Shown here in pieces: positions 18,756 to 29,361 of a DNA stretch of 64,000 nucleotides (position 1 is the stretch's first letter; every line of letters begins with the position of its first letter). Below the pieces are notes generated by a model that was not told where the DNA came from, ran no database searches, and was given only the letters and a program-made list of their open reading frames with translations. This DNA is from DSYU01 sp963827605 (GTDB lineage Bacteria > Chloroflexota > Anaerolineae > Anaerolineales > Anaerolineaceae), in NCBI GenBank assembly GCA_963827605.1, contig CAWHBK010000002.1, positions 806,001 to 870,000 on the forward strand. The letters are read 5' to 3'. The translations under genes and the position numbers were made by a program.

Positions 18756-20393
18756 ATGAGTGAAATTGTCGCCATCCTGCGGGCCAACCCGCTGCTGCTG
18801 CTGTTCCTGGTTGCGGCCATTGGTTATCCCCTGGGACGGGTGAAAGTGGGTGGGACCAGCCTGGGCGTGGCAGCCGTGCTGTTTATCGGCCTGGCCTTTG
18901 GCGCCCTCGACCCTGACCTGAAGCTGCCTGAAGTCGTCTACCAGCTTGGGCTGGTTTTGTTCGTTTACACCATCGGGCTGGCCAGCGGTTCCATTTTCTT
19001 CAGCTCCTTTGGGAAAAAGGGCCTGCGCTATAACGCGCTGGTCGCGGGCGGGCTGGCGCTGGCCACCCTGCTGGCCGGGTTTGCCCATATCCTCTTCAAG
19101 CTGGATGGGCCTTCCACCGCCGGGCTGTTCGCCGGCAGCCTGACCAATACTCCGGCCCTGGCCGGCGTGCTGGAGCATATCAACGCCGCCGGTCTGGCGG
19201 AACCGGCGCTCTCCGAGCCGGTGGTGGCTTACTCGCTGACCTACCCGGTCGGGGTGCTGGGTATGATCCTGGCCGTTTACCTTACCCAGCGCCTGTGGAA
19301 AGTTGACTACGCTGATGAAGCGCGCCGCCTGCCCGAGTACAGCAGTTCTAATGAACCTATCCACAACCGCACCATCTGCGTTACCCACCAGACCGGGCAG
19401 AGCGTGGCCGAGATGATTCGCCGCCGCCATTGGAGCGTGGTTTTCGGGCGCATCCGCCGCGATGGCCGCATGACCTTAGTCACCGGCCAGACCGTGCTGC
19501 AGCCGGGCGACCTGGTGACCCTGATTGGCGCGCAGGATGCCTTGGACGAAGTCACCCAGGTGTTCGGCGACACCTCGTGCGGCGAGCACCTGGATTTCGA
19601 TCTCAGCCGCTATGACAAGCGCCGCGTGTTCGTTTCAAGCCCGCAGGTTGCCGGGCGCCGCCTGCGCGACCTGGATATCATCGGGCGCTACGGCGCGCTG
19701 GTCACGCGCATCCGCAGGGGCGACAGCGAGCTGCTGCCGCATGGTGAAACAGTGCTAATGCCCGGCGACCAGGTACGCGTGGTGGCTCCGCACGAGAAAA
19801 TGGAACTGCTGGCCCGCCTGTTTGGCGACTCGTACCGCGCGGTAAGCGAAATCGACATTCTTACCTTCAGCCTCGGGCTGGCGCTGGGCCTGCTGGTAGG
19901 GCTCATCCCCATCCCGCTGCCCGGCGGCGTGACCCTCAAGCTGGGTATCGCCGGCGGACCGCTTATCGTCGCGCTGGTGGCAGGCGCGCTGGGCCGCAGC
20001 GGCCCCCTGGTCTGGACCATCCCCTACAGCGCCAACCTGACCATCCGTCAGGTTGGGCTGGTGCTCTTCCTGGCCGGCATCGGCACCCGCGCGGGCTATT
20101 CCTTTGTTTCCACCCTCAGCCAGGGCGCGGGCCTGCTCATCTTCGCCGCCGGAGTCGCGATCACCTGTATCACCGCCCTGCTCACCCTGTGGGCCGGCTA
20201 TAAACTCTTACATATCCCCATGGGCCTGCTGGTCGGGATTCTGGCCGGGCTGCAAACCCAGCCTGCCCTGCTCGGCTTTGGCCTGGAACAGTCCGACAAC
20301 GAACTCCCCAATATCGGCTATTCCACCGTCTACCCCATCGCTATGATCCTGAAGATCCTGCTGGCACAGGTGCTGCTGATCATTTTTCTTTGA
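18756..20393 (+). CDS. AspT/YidE-type transporter with two RCK_C domains
   Basis: The 545-residue protein has two membrane halves, each of five or six helices, on both sides of a soluble central section (about 190-370). The halves carry the duplicated AspT/YidE/YbjL domain: GLFAGSLTNTPALAGVLE in the first and GLQTQPALLGFGLEQ in the second. The centre contains two TrkA-C (RCK_C) modules with repeated phrases such as VLQPGDLVTLIG and VLMPGDQVRVVA. AspT of the family exchanges aspartate and alanine; most members are uncharacterised. No clear Shine-Dalgarno is seen before 18756. The neighbours do not reveal the substrate. Confidence 0.85.
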   Translation: MSEIVAILRANPLLLLFLVAAIGYPLGRVKVGGTSLGVAAVLFIGLAFGALDPDLKLPEVVYQLGLVLFVYTIGLASGSIFFSSFGKKGLRYNALVAGGLALATLLAGFAHILFKLDGPSTAGLFAGSLTNTPALAGVLEHINAAGLAEPALSEPVVAYSLTYPVGVLGMILAVYLTQRLWKVDYADEARRLPEYSSSNEPIHNRTICVTHQTGQSVAEMIRRRHWSVVFGRIRRDGRMTLVTGQTVLQPGDLVTLIGAQDALDEVTQVFGDTSCGEHLDFDLSRYDKRRVFVSSPQVAGRRLRDLDIIGRYGALVTRIRRGDSELLPHGETVLMPGDQVRVVAPHEKMELLARLFGDSYRAVSEIDILTFSLGLALGLLVGLIPIPLPGGVTLKLGIAGGPLIVALVAGALGRSGPLVWTIPYSANLTIRQVGLVLFLAGIGTRAGYSFVSTLSQGAGLLIFAAGVAITCITALLTLWAGYKLLHIPMGLLVGILAGLQTQPALLGFGLEQSDNELPNIGYSTVYPIAMILKILLAQVLLIIFL

Positions 20394-20527
20394 TCATGCT
20401 TCCCTTCGCCAATCCTTTCGAACGGGGAAACGATATTCCACCGCTACGCTTGGAAGAAGTTATCCGTTATCAGTTAACAGTGAAGACGGGAATAGTAAAA
20501 AAAGCCTTTCCTTTATGTAAAACATGC

Positions 20528-20572
20528 TTGACAAATTGTAAAGTTCCCTATATACTTTCATAGTGAAAGTAT
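20528..20572 (+). promoter_or_regulatory. Consensus sigma-A promoter overlapping a palindromic operator
   Basis: TTGACA (20528-20533) and TATACT (20551-20556) are separated by exactly 17 bases. A palindrome with nine-base arms, ATACTTTCA (20552-20560) and TGAAAGTAT (20564-20572), around TAG covers the -10 and start point. A repressor bound there would block RNA polymerase. The XRE regulator encoded downstream is the obvious candidate. Confidence 0.8.
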
Positions 20573-20600
20573 TCTTTATCCTTGCAATAGGAAGTCAAAT

Positions 20601-20984
20601 ATGAATAAGGCTGCGAAAACCTATATTTTACAATTTACGGGCGTGATGATGCTCTATGTTGTGATTCTGATCATCACGGTGACTCTGTTAAAAACCCTGC
20701 CGGCAACCTCCGCCTGGCGTTTTCTGGCGGCCATGCTGCCGATGATCCCCATCGTGCTGGGCCTGCTGGCTTTCCTGCGCTTTTTTGGCGAAATGGACGA
20801 ACTGCAAAAGCGCATCCAACTGTATGCGCTGGCCTTTTCCTTTGGCGCGACGGGCCTGTTGACCTTTTCCTATGGCCTGCTGCAAAACGCCGGACTGCCG
20901 CAAGTCTCCTTTATCGCCGTTTTCCCGATGATGATCGCCCTATGGGGCCTGGGCAGCGTCATCGCCTCGCTAAGGTACCAGTGA
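20601..20984 (+). CDS. Four-helix membrane protein coupled to an XRE regulator
   Basis: The 127-residue protein has four hydrophobic helices: ILQFTGVMMLYVVILIITVT, then FLAAMLPMIPIVLGLLAF, then ALAFSFGATGLLTFSYGL, then VSFIAVFPMMIALWGLGSV. A short charged loop (GEMDELQKRIQL) separates the second and third. AGGAAG lies eight bases before the ATG. Its stop overlaps the GTG of the next gene (GTGA). Pairs of a small four-helix membrane protein and a 67-70-residue XRE protein recur in bacteria; the function is unknown. I do not assign a family name. Confidence 0.75.
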   Translation: MNKAAKTYILQFTGVMMLYVVILIITVTLLKTLPATSAWRFLAAMLPMIPIVLGLLAFLRFFGEMDELQKRIQLYALAFSFGATGLLTFSYGLLQNAGLPQVSFIAVFPMMIALWGLGSVIASLRYQ

Positions 20985-21193
20985 AAAATCGCCTGCACGT
21001 ACTGCGCGCCGAGCGCGATTGGTCGCAAGCCGAGTTGGCCGAGCGCCTGGGCGTCTCGCGCCAAACCGTCAATGCCCTGGAGGCGGGCAAATATGACCCC
21101 AGCCTCCCGCTGGCCTTCAAGATTGCCCAGCTCTTTGGATTGAAGATCGAGGAGATTTTCATCCCGGAGGGGAACACGACCGGGCGAGGATAA
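20981..21193 (+). CDS. Small XRE-family transcriptional regulator
   Basis: The 70-residue protein is almost entirely a Cro/C1-type helix-turn-helix: LHVLRAERDWSQAELAERLG, then VSRQTVNALEAGKYDPSLP. It matches the compact YozG-like regulators. The start is the GTG at 20981, which overlaps the TGA of the membrane-protein gene; an ATG start at 20942 would lie deep inside that gene. Because it is coupled to the membrane protein and a palindrome overlaps their promoter, it probably represses its own operon. Confidence 0.9.
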   Translation: MKNRLHVLRAERDWSQAELAERLGVSRQTVNALEAGKYDPSLPLAFKIAQLFGLKIEEIFIPEGNTTGRG

Positions 21194-21241
21194 CAAAAAA
21201 GGGCTGTCCAAAATGTCATTTTTGGACAGCCCTTTTTTGTT
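21192..21241. terminator. Bidirectional intrinsic terminator, 22-bp perfect stem
   Basis: The arms 21192-21213 and 21220-21241 are perfectly complementary, with a six-base loop (TGTCAT) and A6/T6 tracts at the base. It ends the XRE operon on the plus strand and the macroglobulin gene on the minus strand, whose TAA (21242-21240) lies in the arm. Confidence 0.93.
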
Positions 21242-24200
21242 ACTGGATGTTCAATACCCCGCCTTTGCTGGTTCCCTCCACATCTGGGAAGTAATACGAC
21301 CAGGCGTGCGCGGGGATCACGCGGAACTCACCGGCCAGGAAAGGCGTCAGCCGGTAGGTTAGCTCGTACGTCCCGGCGGGCAGCGAATCCACTACCCAGC
21401 GGATGTGGTCATCATAGACCTGCGGGTCTTTGAACAACCACCAGCCCCAGCCCTGCTCGAAGGGATTTTCCAGGTTGTAGGGCAGCTGCTCGCCGGGCGG
21501 CGTCCCGCGCTGCTGCGCGTCGCCGTCCTGCGGGACGATGTTCTGCTGGCTGGTCTTCAGGCGCGGGTTGAGCACTTCCGTCCCGGCCGGGAAGGTATCT
21601 TCCACCACCACGTAAGCCGTATCTTCCGGCACGGTCAGCGTCAGCCGCACCAGCACCGGCTGCGGGTCGCCCAGGTCCACGCTGTCGACCGGCAGGCAGG
21701 TTTCCTTGCGGCAGTCCTGCCCGGCGCGGTAGTACTGGCGCGTCAGGCTCAGCCCGCGCTGGATGGCCGGCGCGTCCTGCGCCGGGCGGTTCACCTGCAA
21801 AAAGGCCCGGTAGTACAACCGCCCGCTGCCCTCGCCGCGCTGGATGTTCAACGAATTGGGTGCATCCGGGTACAGGCTGGACAGCGGCACGCTCGCATTC
21901 ACCGGGTTGACTGCCTGTGCCGGGCTTTCGACCTTACCGTCTGCCAGCGGCGAACCGTTCAGCCGCGCCGAGAAGGTGTAGCCGGCCTGCAAATCGCCCG
22001 TGCCGCGCACCACTTCCACCAGCGCCATCAACGACCAGGCCGTCTCATAGCTGGACGACCAGCCTCCGCCCGCCCGGCGGTTCAGCACCAGATAGCGCGC
22101 GGCGTCTACCAGCACCGGCGAGGCCGGGTTGACGCGCGCGATGGCATAGACCACCACGGCCGTGGTAAAGTTGGTCGTACTCCAGTTCCGCCAGGCCGGG
22201 CTGGGGTCCTGCCAGCTAGCGCCGGTAGCCGAGCGCCTGGCGGATGACTCCAGGTCGGAGAGCAGCGTGCGCGCGCGCGCATCGCCGGGCGACTGTGTTT
22301 CCAGCACCAGCGCCAAAAATGCCTTGCCCCACGGCGAAAGCTTATCGCGCATATCGTATAACGGGGTCAGGTTCAAGTCCGTCTGGCCGGCCTGCTGTAA
22401 AGCGAAGGTTTGGAACGCCAGCCGGTCCAACTGCCACGGCTCGGCCTTGTCCGGCGCGGCCGGCAGGGCGACCAGGTAGTCGCGGCCTTTCTGCAGCACC
22501 TGCGGGTCCACAAACACACCCGACTGCGCCGCGCGGCTCAGCCCGATCAGCGCGTAGCTGGAAATATACGCGTCACTGGCATAACCGGCAGCCCAACCCC
22601 ACCCGCCGTCCTCATTCTGCAAACGCACCAGCCGGTCCACACTGTCGGTCACCGCGTTTTCCAGCACGCCGCGCAAGGGCGTCGATCCCGGCAGGGTGGC
22701 TTTTTCCAAATTGAGCTCTTTGAGCGCCTGGTAGGTGGCCAGGTTGGGCAGCAGGCGCGAAAGGATCGGCTCGGTAAAATCATGCGGGTAGGCTTCCAGG
22801 GCCTTCAACCCATCCAGTACCGCCGCCGAAAGCGAAGGCGACAGTTCCACCCGCAGCTCGCCGCCGGTGGGGGTAAACGAACGCGGCAGGCTGATCAGCT
22901 CCAGCTTCTCGCCGGCCTGGTCGAGCAGCCCGGTGGTGGCAAATGTCTGCGGGGCGGCATAGGGCAGCACCGGCAGGGGGTTCCCTTCGGGTTTGGCCGC
23001 GTCGCGCAGCGCCGCCGTTCCAGGCGCCGTGGTCTCGGCGCTGAAGGTCAGGTCAAGCGCGGGCAAATCCTGCACCGTGCCCCACCAGATCACCTGGCGG
23101 CGCTCCCCGGCCGGCAGGTCAATGCGCTGAACGGCCTGGTTCGCATCATCCAGGCTGAAGCCAGAGCCCTCCAGGCGCACGCTGGCCTGCACGGCTGCCT
23201 GAGTATTATTGTGTACCAGCGCCGCCAGCGCCATATGGTCGCCCGGAACGGCAAAGCGAGGCGTCACCGGGCGGATCAGCAGCGGTTTGCTCGCCACCAG
23301 GTCCGCGCTGGCCTGGCCTACGCGCATATCCGCGGTTAGCCCGCGCATATCCGCCCGCCAGGTGGTCAGGTTATCGGGCAGCGTCAGGCGCAGCTGGGCC
23401 GTCCCGGTTACGTCGGTCTGGACGGTTCCATTCCAATAGGCTGTATCGGCAAAATTCGTGCGCACCACCGGAGACTGCCTGCGCATCTCCCCCACCGCCG
23501 CCTCTGCCAGGTGGCAAGTAAAGGAAACGCCCGCTGTATTCCGCCAATGAAAAGCTGCTTTGCACGCCCAGCGACTGCCTGCCGTAGAAAGCCTGCACAA
23601 TGGGCAGCGAATTTGGATCGGCCAGCGCCAGCACGGCTTTATCGATCAGCGCCAGCGAGAATTCACCCTGTACGGGTTTGCCGTCCGCGTCCTTGACGCG
23701 AATGTTAACCGTCACCTCTTCACCCGGCTGCGGCTGCTGCGGGCTGGTCTCCACTTGCACCTGGAGCACCAGCGCGGCTGGGTCGACGTACAGCTCCAGA
23801 TACCCCACCCGCAGGTCCGGACGATTATTCGTCCGCCCAAGCATCGTCACAGACACGAAAACATTGGGCGCATCGTCCACCGTCAGCGGGAGCTGCAAAT
23901 CGTAACTTGCTCCCTGGATCTGTACGACCGAGGAGCGCATCACTTTCCCGCGCTCGACCGTGATCAGCGCCAGCGCGTCGCCCGCAAACGGGTTGGGGAT
24001 AAACACATGCGCGCTCTGCCCCGGCTGGTATGGAGTTTCAGCGCTTTCTCCGCCGTCGCTGCGCAGCAAAATGTGCTGGTTGGGCAGGTTCGGCCATTCC
24101 GCGGCGCCCGGGCCGCCCACCCAGGTGAGCACCTGGGTCAGCGCGCCAGCCTCACCCGTAACCTCCAGCATAAATGTGCCCGGCTCAGCGGGGATAAATG

Positions 24201-27200
24201 CCAGGCGCGCCTCCCCCTGGGGTGAGGTGCGGAAATCGGTGCTGCCGATCTCGGTGGTTTCAAGCTGGTAGTCTGGCGGCGCCTGCGGGTCGGTCACTTC
24301 CCGTTGTACCCATTTCGCCTTCAAGAAGCGCGCCGTCAACAGCTTGTCGACTGCCGGGCCGCCCTGCCAGTCCACCGAGCGGATCATATAGGTAATTTCC
24401 TGCCCCGCCTGGATGCTCCACTGCTCAGGCCGCACGCCAATGTAGTAAGAGGCAGGATGGACCCTTACGCTACCGCGCGCGGAAACGGGCAGGCCGCTTT
24501 CATCCTGCATGGTCACCTCGAGCACAATGTCCTGTAGATCATCCGCCGCGGTACCCAACCGGTCGCGTAGTTCCTGGCCGGTGATTGCAATGGTGGCCGC
24601 CCCATCCGGGCCAGTCTCCGCCACCCCTTCCATCACGTAGATGTCATTGACGCTGCCCAATCCCCAGGGCTGCAGCCAGCCGGTATCCAGCTTGCCCGTC
24701 TGGTACCCGGCAGGGATATGCGGGTACCCGCGGCTGCGGAACAGCGACCAGCGCAGCGGCAGGTTGCCCGCCGGAGCGCCAAAGAAATAACGCGCGGTCA
24801 CCTGGGCCTGCAAATCTTTGCCCACCAGCACATCCGGCTGCTGGAAAGCTACCTGCAGATCAATTTCCGGCTTGCGATACGCGGCTACTTCAAAGCTGAT
24901 CTCCTGGTAATTGCCTTCCTGGAGATGCAGCGTATATGTACCCGGGCGAGCATCGTCTGGCAGGGTGTATATTCCGGTCGCCGCTCCAAAAGGATCCAGC
25001 GCGAGGCGGATGGCCGCCAGCATCTGGCTCTGACCGGTAATCGCGTCATAGGGGCTGGCAATCTCCGCGGTCACTTGTTGGAACGGAGCCTTAGAATAGC
25101 GGCCGTTCTCCTGTGCGCGAACCACTGCGCGGAAGTTGACTGCCTGGCCCGGGCGGTAGATTGGCCGGTCCGTATACAGGTATACCTCCGGCTTGCTGCC
25201 CTTATTCAGGTATGGAATGCCAAACTCCCAGGCAGCCACCCCATTTTGCCAGTTGGAGGCCGCCAGGCTGAAATCCGGGTCACCCGGCTGCCCCAGCCCG
25301 GCATACAGCAGGGTATATGGATCGCTGCGTGCGGGCAGTTCCGCCTGGCAGAAACCATTGGCTTCCGTTTTGCAGGTCGCCATCGGGGTGGCGGTATTGT
25401 CGTAGAACGTAATCGCCGCATCTGGCACGGGTTTATTTTCCGACACGCGCACCGCCCAGGCAAATACCTGACGCGCCGAAACCTTGAATACGAGCTGGAT
25501 GGGGCTGACGACCAGCAAAACCGGCCGATCAAAGGTTTTGCTTTCCAGTTCGGGTTGGGTATCGATCTTCAAAAAGTACAACCCGGAAGGCACCCCGGCG
25601 CCGTTCTGCGCCAGCGGAATGTTGGTTGCCTCGCTGACATCCGGGGTTGGGTAGAGCAAAAGCGGCCAGTTCGACTGTACCTTGGGTTCCCAATTTTGTA
25701 ATCCTTGCCAGTCTTGCTCGGCCTGGATAAACTCACTCAGGCTGAGCTGCCCGCGCGATAGAACCAGGCGGTTGAGATTGGTCGTGCTTACCGGCAGGCT
25801 GGTTTCGTTTGACGGCACAAACAGGCTTTGCGAACCGGCCTGCAGCGCCGGGATCACCAGGGCAGGCTGCGCCGGCTGGCTGGTAAAGGTAATCGAGAAA
25901 GGCGCATCCAGCTTCGCACCCCACCGGTCGCTCAGCGCAGGGGAGACCGTCAGCGAATAACTGGTGCTGGGTAGAAAATAACCGGAAACATACATTTCAT
26001 ACCCGTTATAATCCCGATAAACAGACTGCCCGACAACGGGCGGGTCCAATGTTATCAGCGCGTCGAAATCCTGCCCCACGGCCGCTGGGGAGCTAAAGGT
26101 CAGCGTGACCGCCCCATACCCGGAAAAATTGTTCAACGTTTCACCCGCTGCCGGGCGCGTCTGCGTGATGGCGAACTGGGGCACAGAAACCAGCGAAGCA
26201 GCAAAGTCATTCCCGAGCGCGGCCCCACCCAGGCTGCGGGCTGCGCCAAACAGCGCCAGGGTATACCCCACCCCGCGCTGCAGCAGATCGGTGGGTTGGA
26301 AAGTCATCTCCGTTGCCGGGCTGTTCCAGGAGAACTTCCCCGCCACCGGCCCGTTGGGGCCTAATAATGAGAAATTGCTCTCCACGCTGGCGGTCTCCAT
26401 AGGCTGGTTAAACACCAGCGTGAAAGCAGTGTCGAGCGGAACGGGCTGTTCCGTGCCAGGTTTCACCGATAACAGCACCGGCGCGGATGTTGAAAATGAC
26501 CATTCCAGGCTGGAGTCGCTGGCAAGCGGGCTGCCATCCAGGCTGGCCAGGCTGGTGTTCAGGTGCACGGTGTAGCGCGCGCCGCCCAGCAGCGCCGGTT
26601 GTGGATAAAAAATATAGGTGCTGGTATTCAGCCACTCTCCCCGCCCTACCGCGGCGGGGTCCAGGCTGAAGGCGGACGGCAGGCTCTGTGGGTCGGCGCC
26701 GAATGCCACCACCGGGCGGTTGAAGGCCACCACCACAGCCGAGGAGGGATTGATGTCCGCGGAATCCGGAGCCGGCAGGCGCTGAGTCAGCCGCAGCGGC
26801 CCGGCCGCCTGGTAGTTCACTTCCACCGGCGCCGGCAGGGACATGCCATTGACGGCCTTGGCCCCACTGCCAATCGTGAGGCTGAGGGCCGTACCAGCGC
26901 TGACCGGCTTACCGGGGACAAAGCGCACCGCCGTGTCGTTGAGCCATTCAAAACGCCCGGTCAGGTCCGGCTGCGTTTTGAAAGCGCCTTCCACCGAAGC
27001 GCGCTGCATGGGCTGGTTGAAGTAAAAAACCGGGGTCGTGCCCGGACCAATCTCGCTGTGCGGCAGTGGTTCCACTTCCACCAATGCCGGGGGCAGGTTC
27101 GCGCCGGGTTTTTCTTGCGCGCCCGGCAGCCTGGGCCGCAGGCCCTTGGCCCGCAGGCGCCTGGGCCGCGCCCTGGGTACTCACCTGAACCGCGTTTGGC

Positions 27201-27401
27201 GACGCATCCGGCGTCCCCAGAGACTGCGGCTCGATCTGGAATGGCGTGATGGTTGGGCTGGCTGGCCCGATGTTTGAAGCCTTCCAGGTTTGGTAAAGCG
27301 CAGGCCTGGCTGACCAGCAAAAGTATTATTAACGAAAACAGCAGACGCCTGCCCCGCAAGGCCAAAACCCGTGGTATTGAAGCAACCGGGCTGGGCTTCA
27401 T
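21240..27401 (-). CDS. Alpha-2-macroglobulin-family lipoprotein, thioester motif lost, frameshifted
   Basis: About 2050 residues, if three frameshifts (near 27275, 27110 and 23490, all in A or G runs) are repaired. The start at 27401 follows AGGAG. A lipoprotein signal (SLIILLLVSQAC) and a Pro/Ala/Gln-rich tether lead to three or more Big_5-like domains (TTPVFYFNQPMQRASVEGAF, and FTLVFNQPMETASVESNF), then macroglobulin domains (YLYTDRPIYRPGQAVNFRAV) and the helical thioester-domain region. Where active homologues have CxEQ, this protein reads YPHDFTEPILSRLLP, so Cys and Gln are replaced by Phe and Pro and no thioester can form. Such proteins trap proteases or hold envelope partners. No penicillin-binding protein 1C gene is adjacent. 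Confidence 0.88.
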
Positions 27402-27635
27402 GACAACTCCTTTTGCAAAGAAACGTCTGCCTTTCCAGTGTACAGCCCAAAACGCACTCGTGTAAGCATGTGCTTTGATTATACAACGACTTCAAACTCT
27501 GCCGTTTAATCGCCGCAACTTATGCAAACCGTTGGGTTTTCTAGAGATAGGGAGAATTGCGTTTCTGCTGCGAACACAGTATACTCACCCATACGCTCCC
27601 CACTTTTCAAAATGAAAACCACGGAGAGATCATCC
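27402..27635. other. Divergent intergenic region
   Basis: The 234-base gap separates two divergent genes. On the plus strand a TATACT-like -10 (about 27580-27585) lies 50 bases before the dehydrogenase-like gene. On the minus strand an AGGAG is adjacent to the macroglobulin start. I see no RNA gene or repeat in it. Confidence 0.4.
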
Positions 27636-28558
27636 ATGAAACGTGCGTCAGTATCAGCATCGGTTCGTCCAAACGAGACAAGATGGTTGAGATAGCGATT
27701 CTAGGGGAAACCGTGCGCCTGGAGCGGATTGGCACGGATGGCGACCTGGAAAGAGCCGCCCACCTGTTTACCGAACTGGATGGCAAAGTGGACGCGCTGG
27801 GCGTCGGTGGCGGCGTGCTGGGCCTGATGGTTGGGAAACAATGGTACCCGATGCATTCGCTTCTGCCGCTGGTCAAAAAGGTACGCCGCACGCCGCTGGT
27901 CGACGGCACCGGATTAAAAATGACCCTGGAACGCCAGGCCGTCCTGGAGGTCGACCGCAGGTTGAGGGCGGTTCTACCCGGCCGGAGAGCCCTGGTGATG
28001 ACCGCCGTAGACCGTTGGGGGATGGCGGAAGGGGCGTTGGACGCCGGTTACCAGGTCACCTTTGGCGACCTGCTGTATTCGTTCGGGATACCGGTTCCGA
28101 TCCCCAGCGAAAAATGGGTCCGCATTTTGGCTGCCCTGGTTGCCCCACTCGCCACCCGGCTGCCTTTCCGCTGGGTTTACCCGATTGGCAAGGCTCAGGA
28201 ACATCGCAAACCCAGCTACGTGAAATATTTCGAGCAGGCGGATGTGATCCTGGGCGACTGCCATTACGTGTGGAAATATATGCCCGAACGGTTGGACGGA
28301 AAAGTTGTGATAACCAACACCACCACCCAGGAAGATGTGGATTTCTTCCGCAAGGCAGGCGTTCGCTTTCTAGCCACTACAACCCCGGTGTACGATGGGC
28401 GCTCCTTTGGCACGAACCTCATGGAGGCCGCTATTATCGCCGCCGCGGGCCGCAAAGAACCGGTGGATTACAACTGCCCGGGAAATTACTTCCAGTGGAT
28501 GACCGCTATGGTAAAACAATTAGCACTGGTTCCCCAGATTCAGGAGCTAGGGACATGA
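27636..28558 (+). CDS. Quinate/shikimate dehydrogenase-like protein of uncertain function, N-terminal frameshift
   Basis: About 305 residues. From memory, close relatives in Chloroflexota and Firmicutes carry the label quinate 5-dehydrogenase, but no experiment known to me supports it. Conserved phrases are ISIGSSKRDKMVEI, RIGTDGDLERA, TPLVDGTGLKMTLERQ, VMTAVDRWGMAEGALDAG, and TTTPVYDGRSFGTNLMEAA. GGAGAG followed by ATGAAACGT at 27636 is the evident start, but one base is missing near 27648, so the called frame runs out of phase; 27684 (MVEIAIL) is the first in-frame Met. It overlaps the next gene by four bases (ATGA), heading a three-gene operon. Confidence 0.7.
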
Positions 28559-29361
28559 ACGTGATTGTGACCGCCGGTGGAAGTACCGAACCGGGCATGC
28601 CGCTGTATGAGGCCGCCCAGGGACAGCCCAAAGCGCTGATCGATATTGGTGGACAGCCGATGGTGCAGTGGGTACTGGACGCATTCAGCGCATCGAATGC
28701 CGTGGAACGCGTGTGTGTTATCGGGCTGCCAGTCGATACCCGGCTTGGCTGCGCCCATCCCCTGGTGCTGCTGCCTGATCAGGGCGGGATGCTGGCAAAC
28801 ATTATCCGCGCCGCGCAGGAAATCATGCGCATCGACCCCCAGGCAACCCATGCCATCCTCGCCTCGGGGGATATCCCCGCGCTGCGCTGCGAAATGGTCG
28901 ACTGGATGATCCAGCAGGTTGCCCACCTGGACCAGGACTTCTATTACAGCGTCGTCGAACGGGGCACGATGGAGCGCCAGTTTCCAGCATCGAGGCGCAC
29001 CTACCTGCGCCTGAAAGACGTGGAGGTGTGCGGCGGCGACCTGCACTGCCTCCGGCTGAGCGCTGCCAGCGATGAAAACCCGCTGATAAAGAAACTGATC
29101 GCTGCCCGCAAGAGCCCGCTGCGCCAGGCCTCCATGATCGGTTTTAACACGTTGGCCAACCTGGTGCTGCGCCGGCTCAGCCTGCGCGGCTTAGAAGCAG
29201 TCGCCTGCCAGCGGCTTGGGCTGCGCGGGCAGGCGCTCATCAGCCCGTACTCGGAACTGGGTATGGACGTGGACAAACAATTTCAACTGGAAATCATCCA
29301 GGAGTATATTGCCGGCCGGTATGGACGAAACCCTGCAAAAGCTGAACCAGTTCGACATTGA
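28555..29361 (+). CDS. MobA-like nucleotidyltransferase
   Basis: The 268-residue protein begins MNVIVTAGGSTEPGMPL, the glycine-rich nucleotide-binding loop of NTP_transf_3 enzymes, followed by QPKALIDIGGQPMVQWVLDA. AILASGDIPAL corresponds to the metal-binding Asp region. The C-terminal half (FNTLANLVLRRLSLRGLEA, GMDVDKQFQLEIIQEYI) differs from MobA, so molybdopterin guanylyltransferase activity is unlikely; transfer of a nucleotide to a sugar or cyclitol phosphate is more plausible. Its ATG overlaps the preceding stop, and its 3' end overlaps the PAP2 gene by 41 bases. Confidence 0.8.
   Translation: MNVIVTAGGSTEPGMPLYEAAQGQPKALIDIGGQPMVQWVLDAFSASNAVERVCVIGLPVDTRLGCAHPLVLLPDQGGMLANIIRAAQEIMRIDPQATHAILASGDIPALRCEMVDWMIQQVAHLDQDFYYSVVERGTMERQFPASRRTYLRLKDVEVCGGDLHCLRLSAASDENPLIKKLIAARKSPLRQASMIGFNTLANLVLRRLSLRGLEAVACQRLGLRGQALISPYSELGMDVDKQFQLEIIQEYIAGRYGRNPAKAEPVRH

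Noticed and set aside
27841..28554. A long upstream extension of the nucleotidyltransferase frame
   Set aside because: It lies entirely inside the dehydrogenase-like gene in another frame; the ATGA overlap at 28555 marks the natural start.
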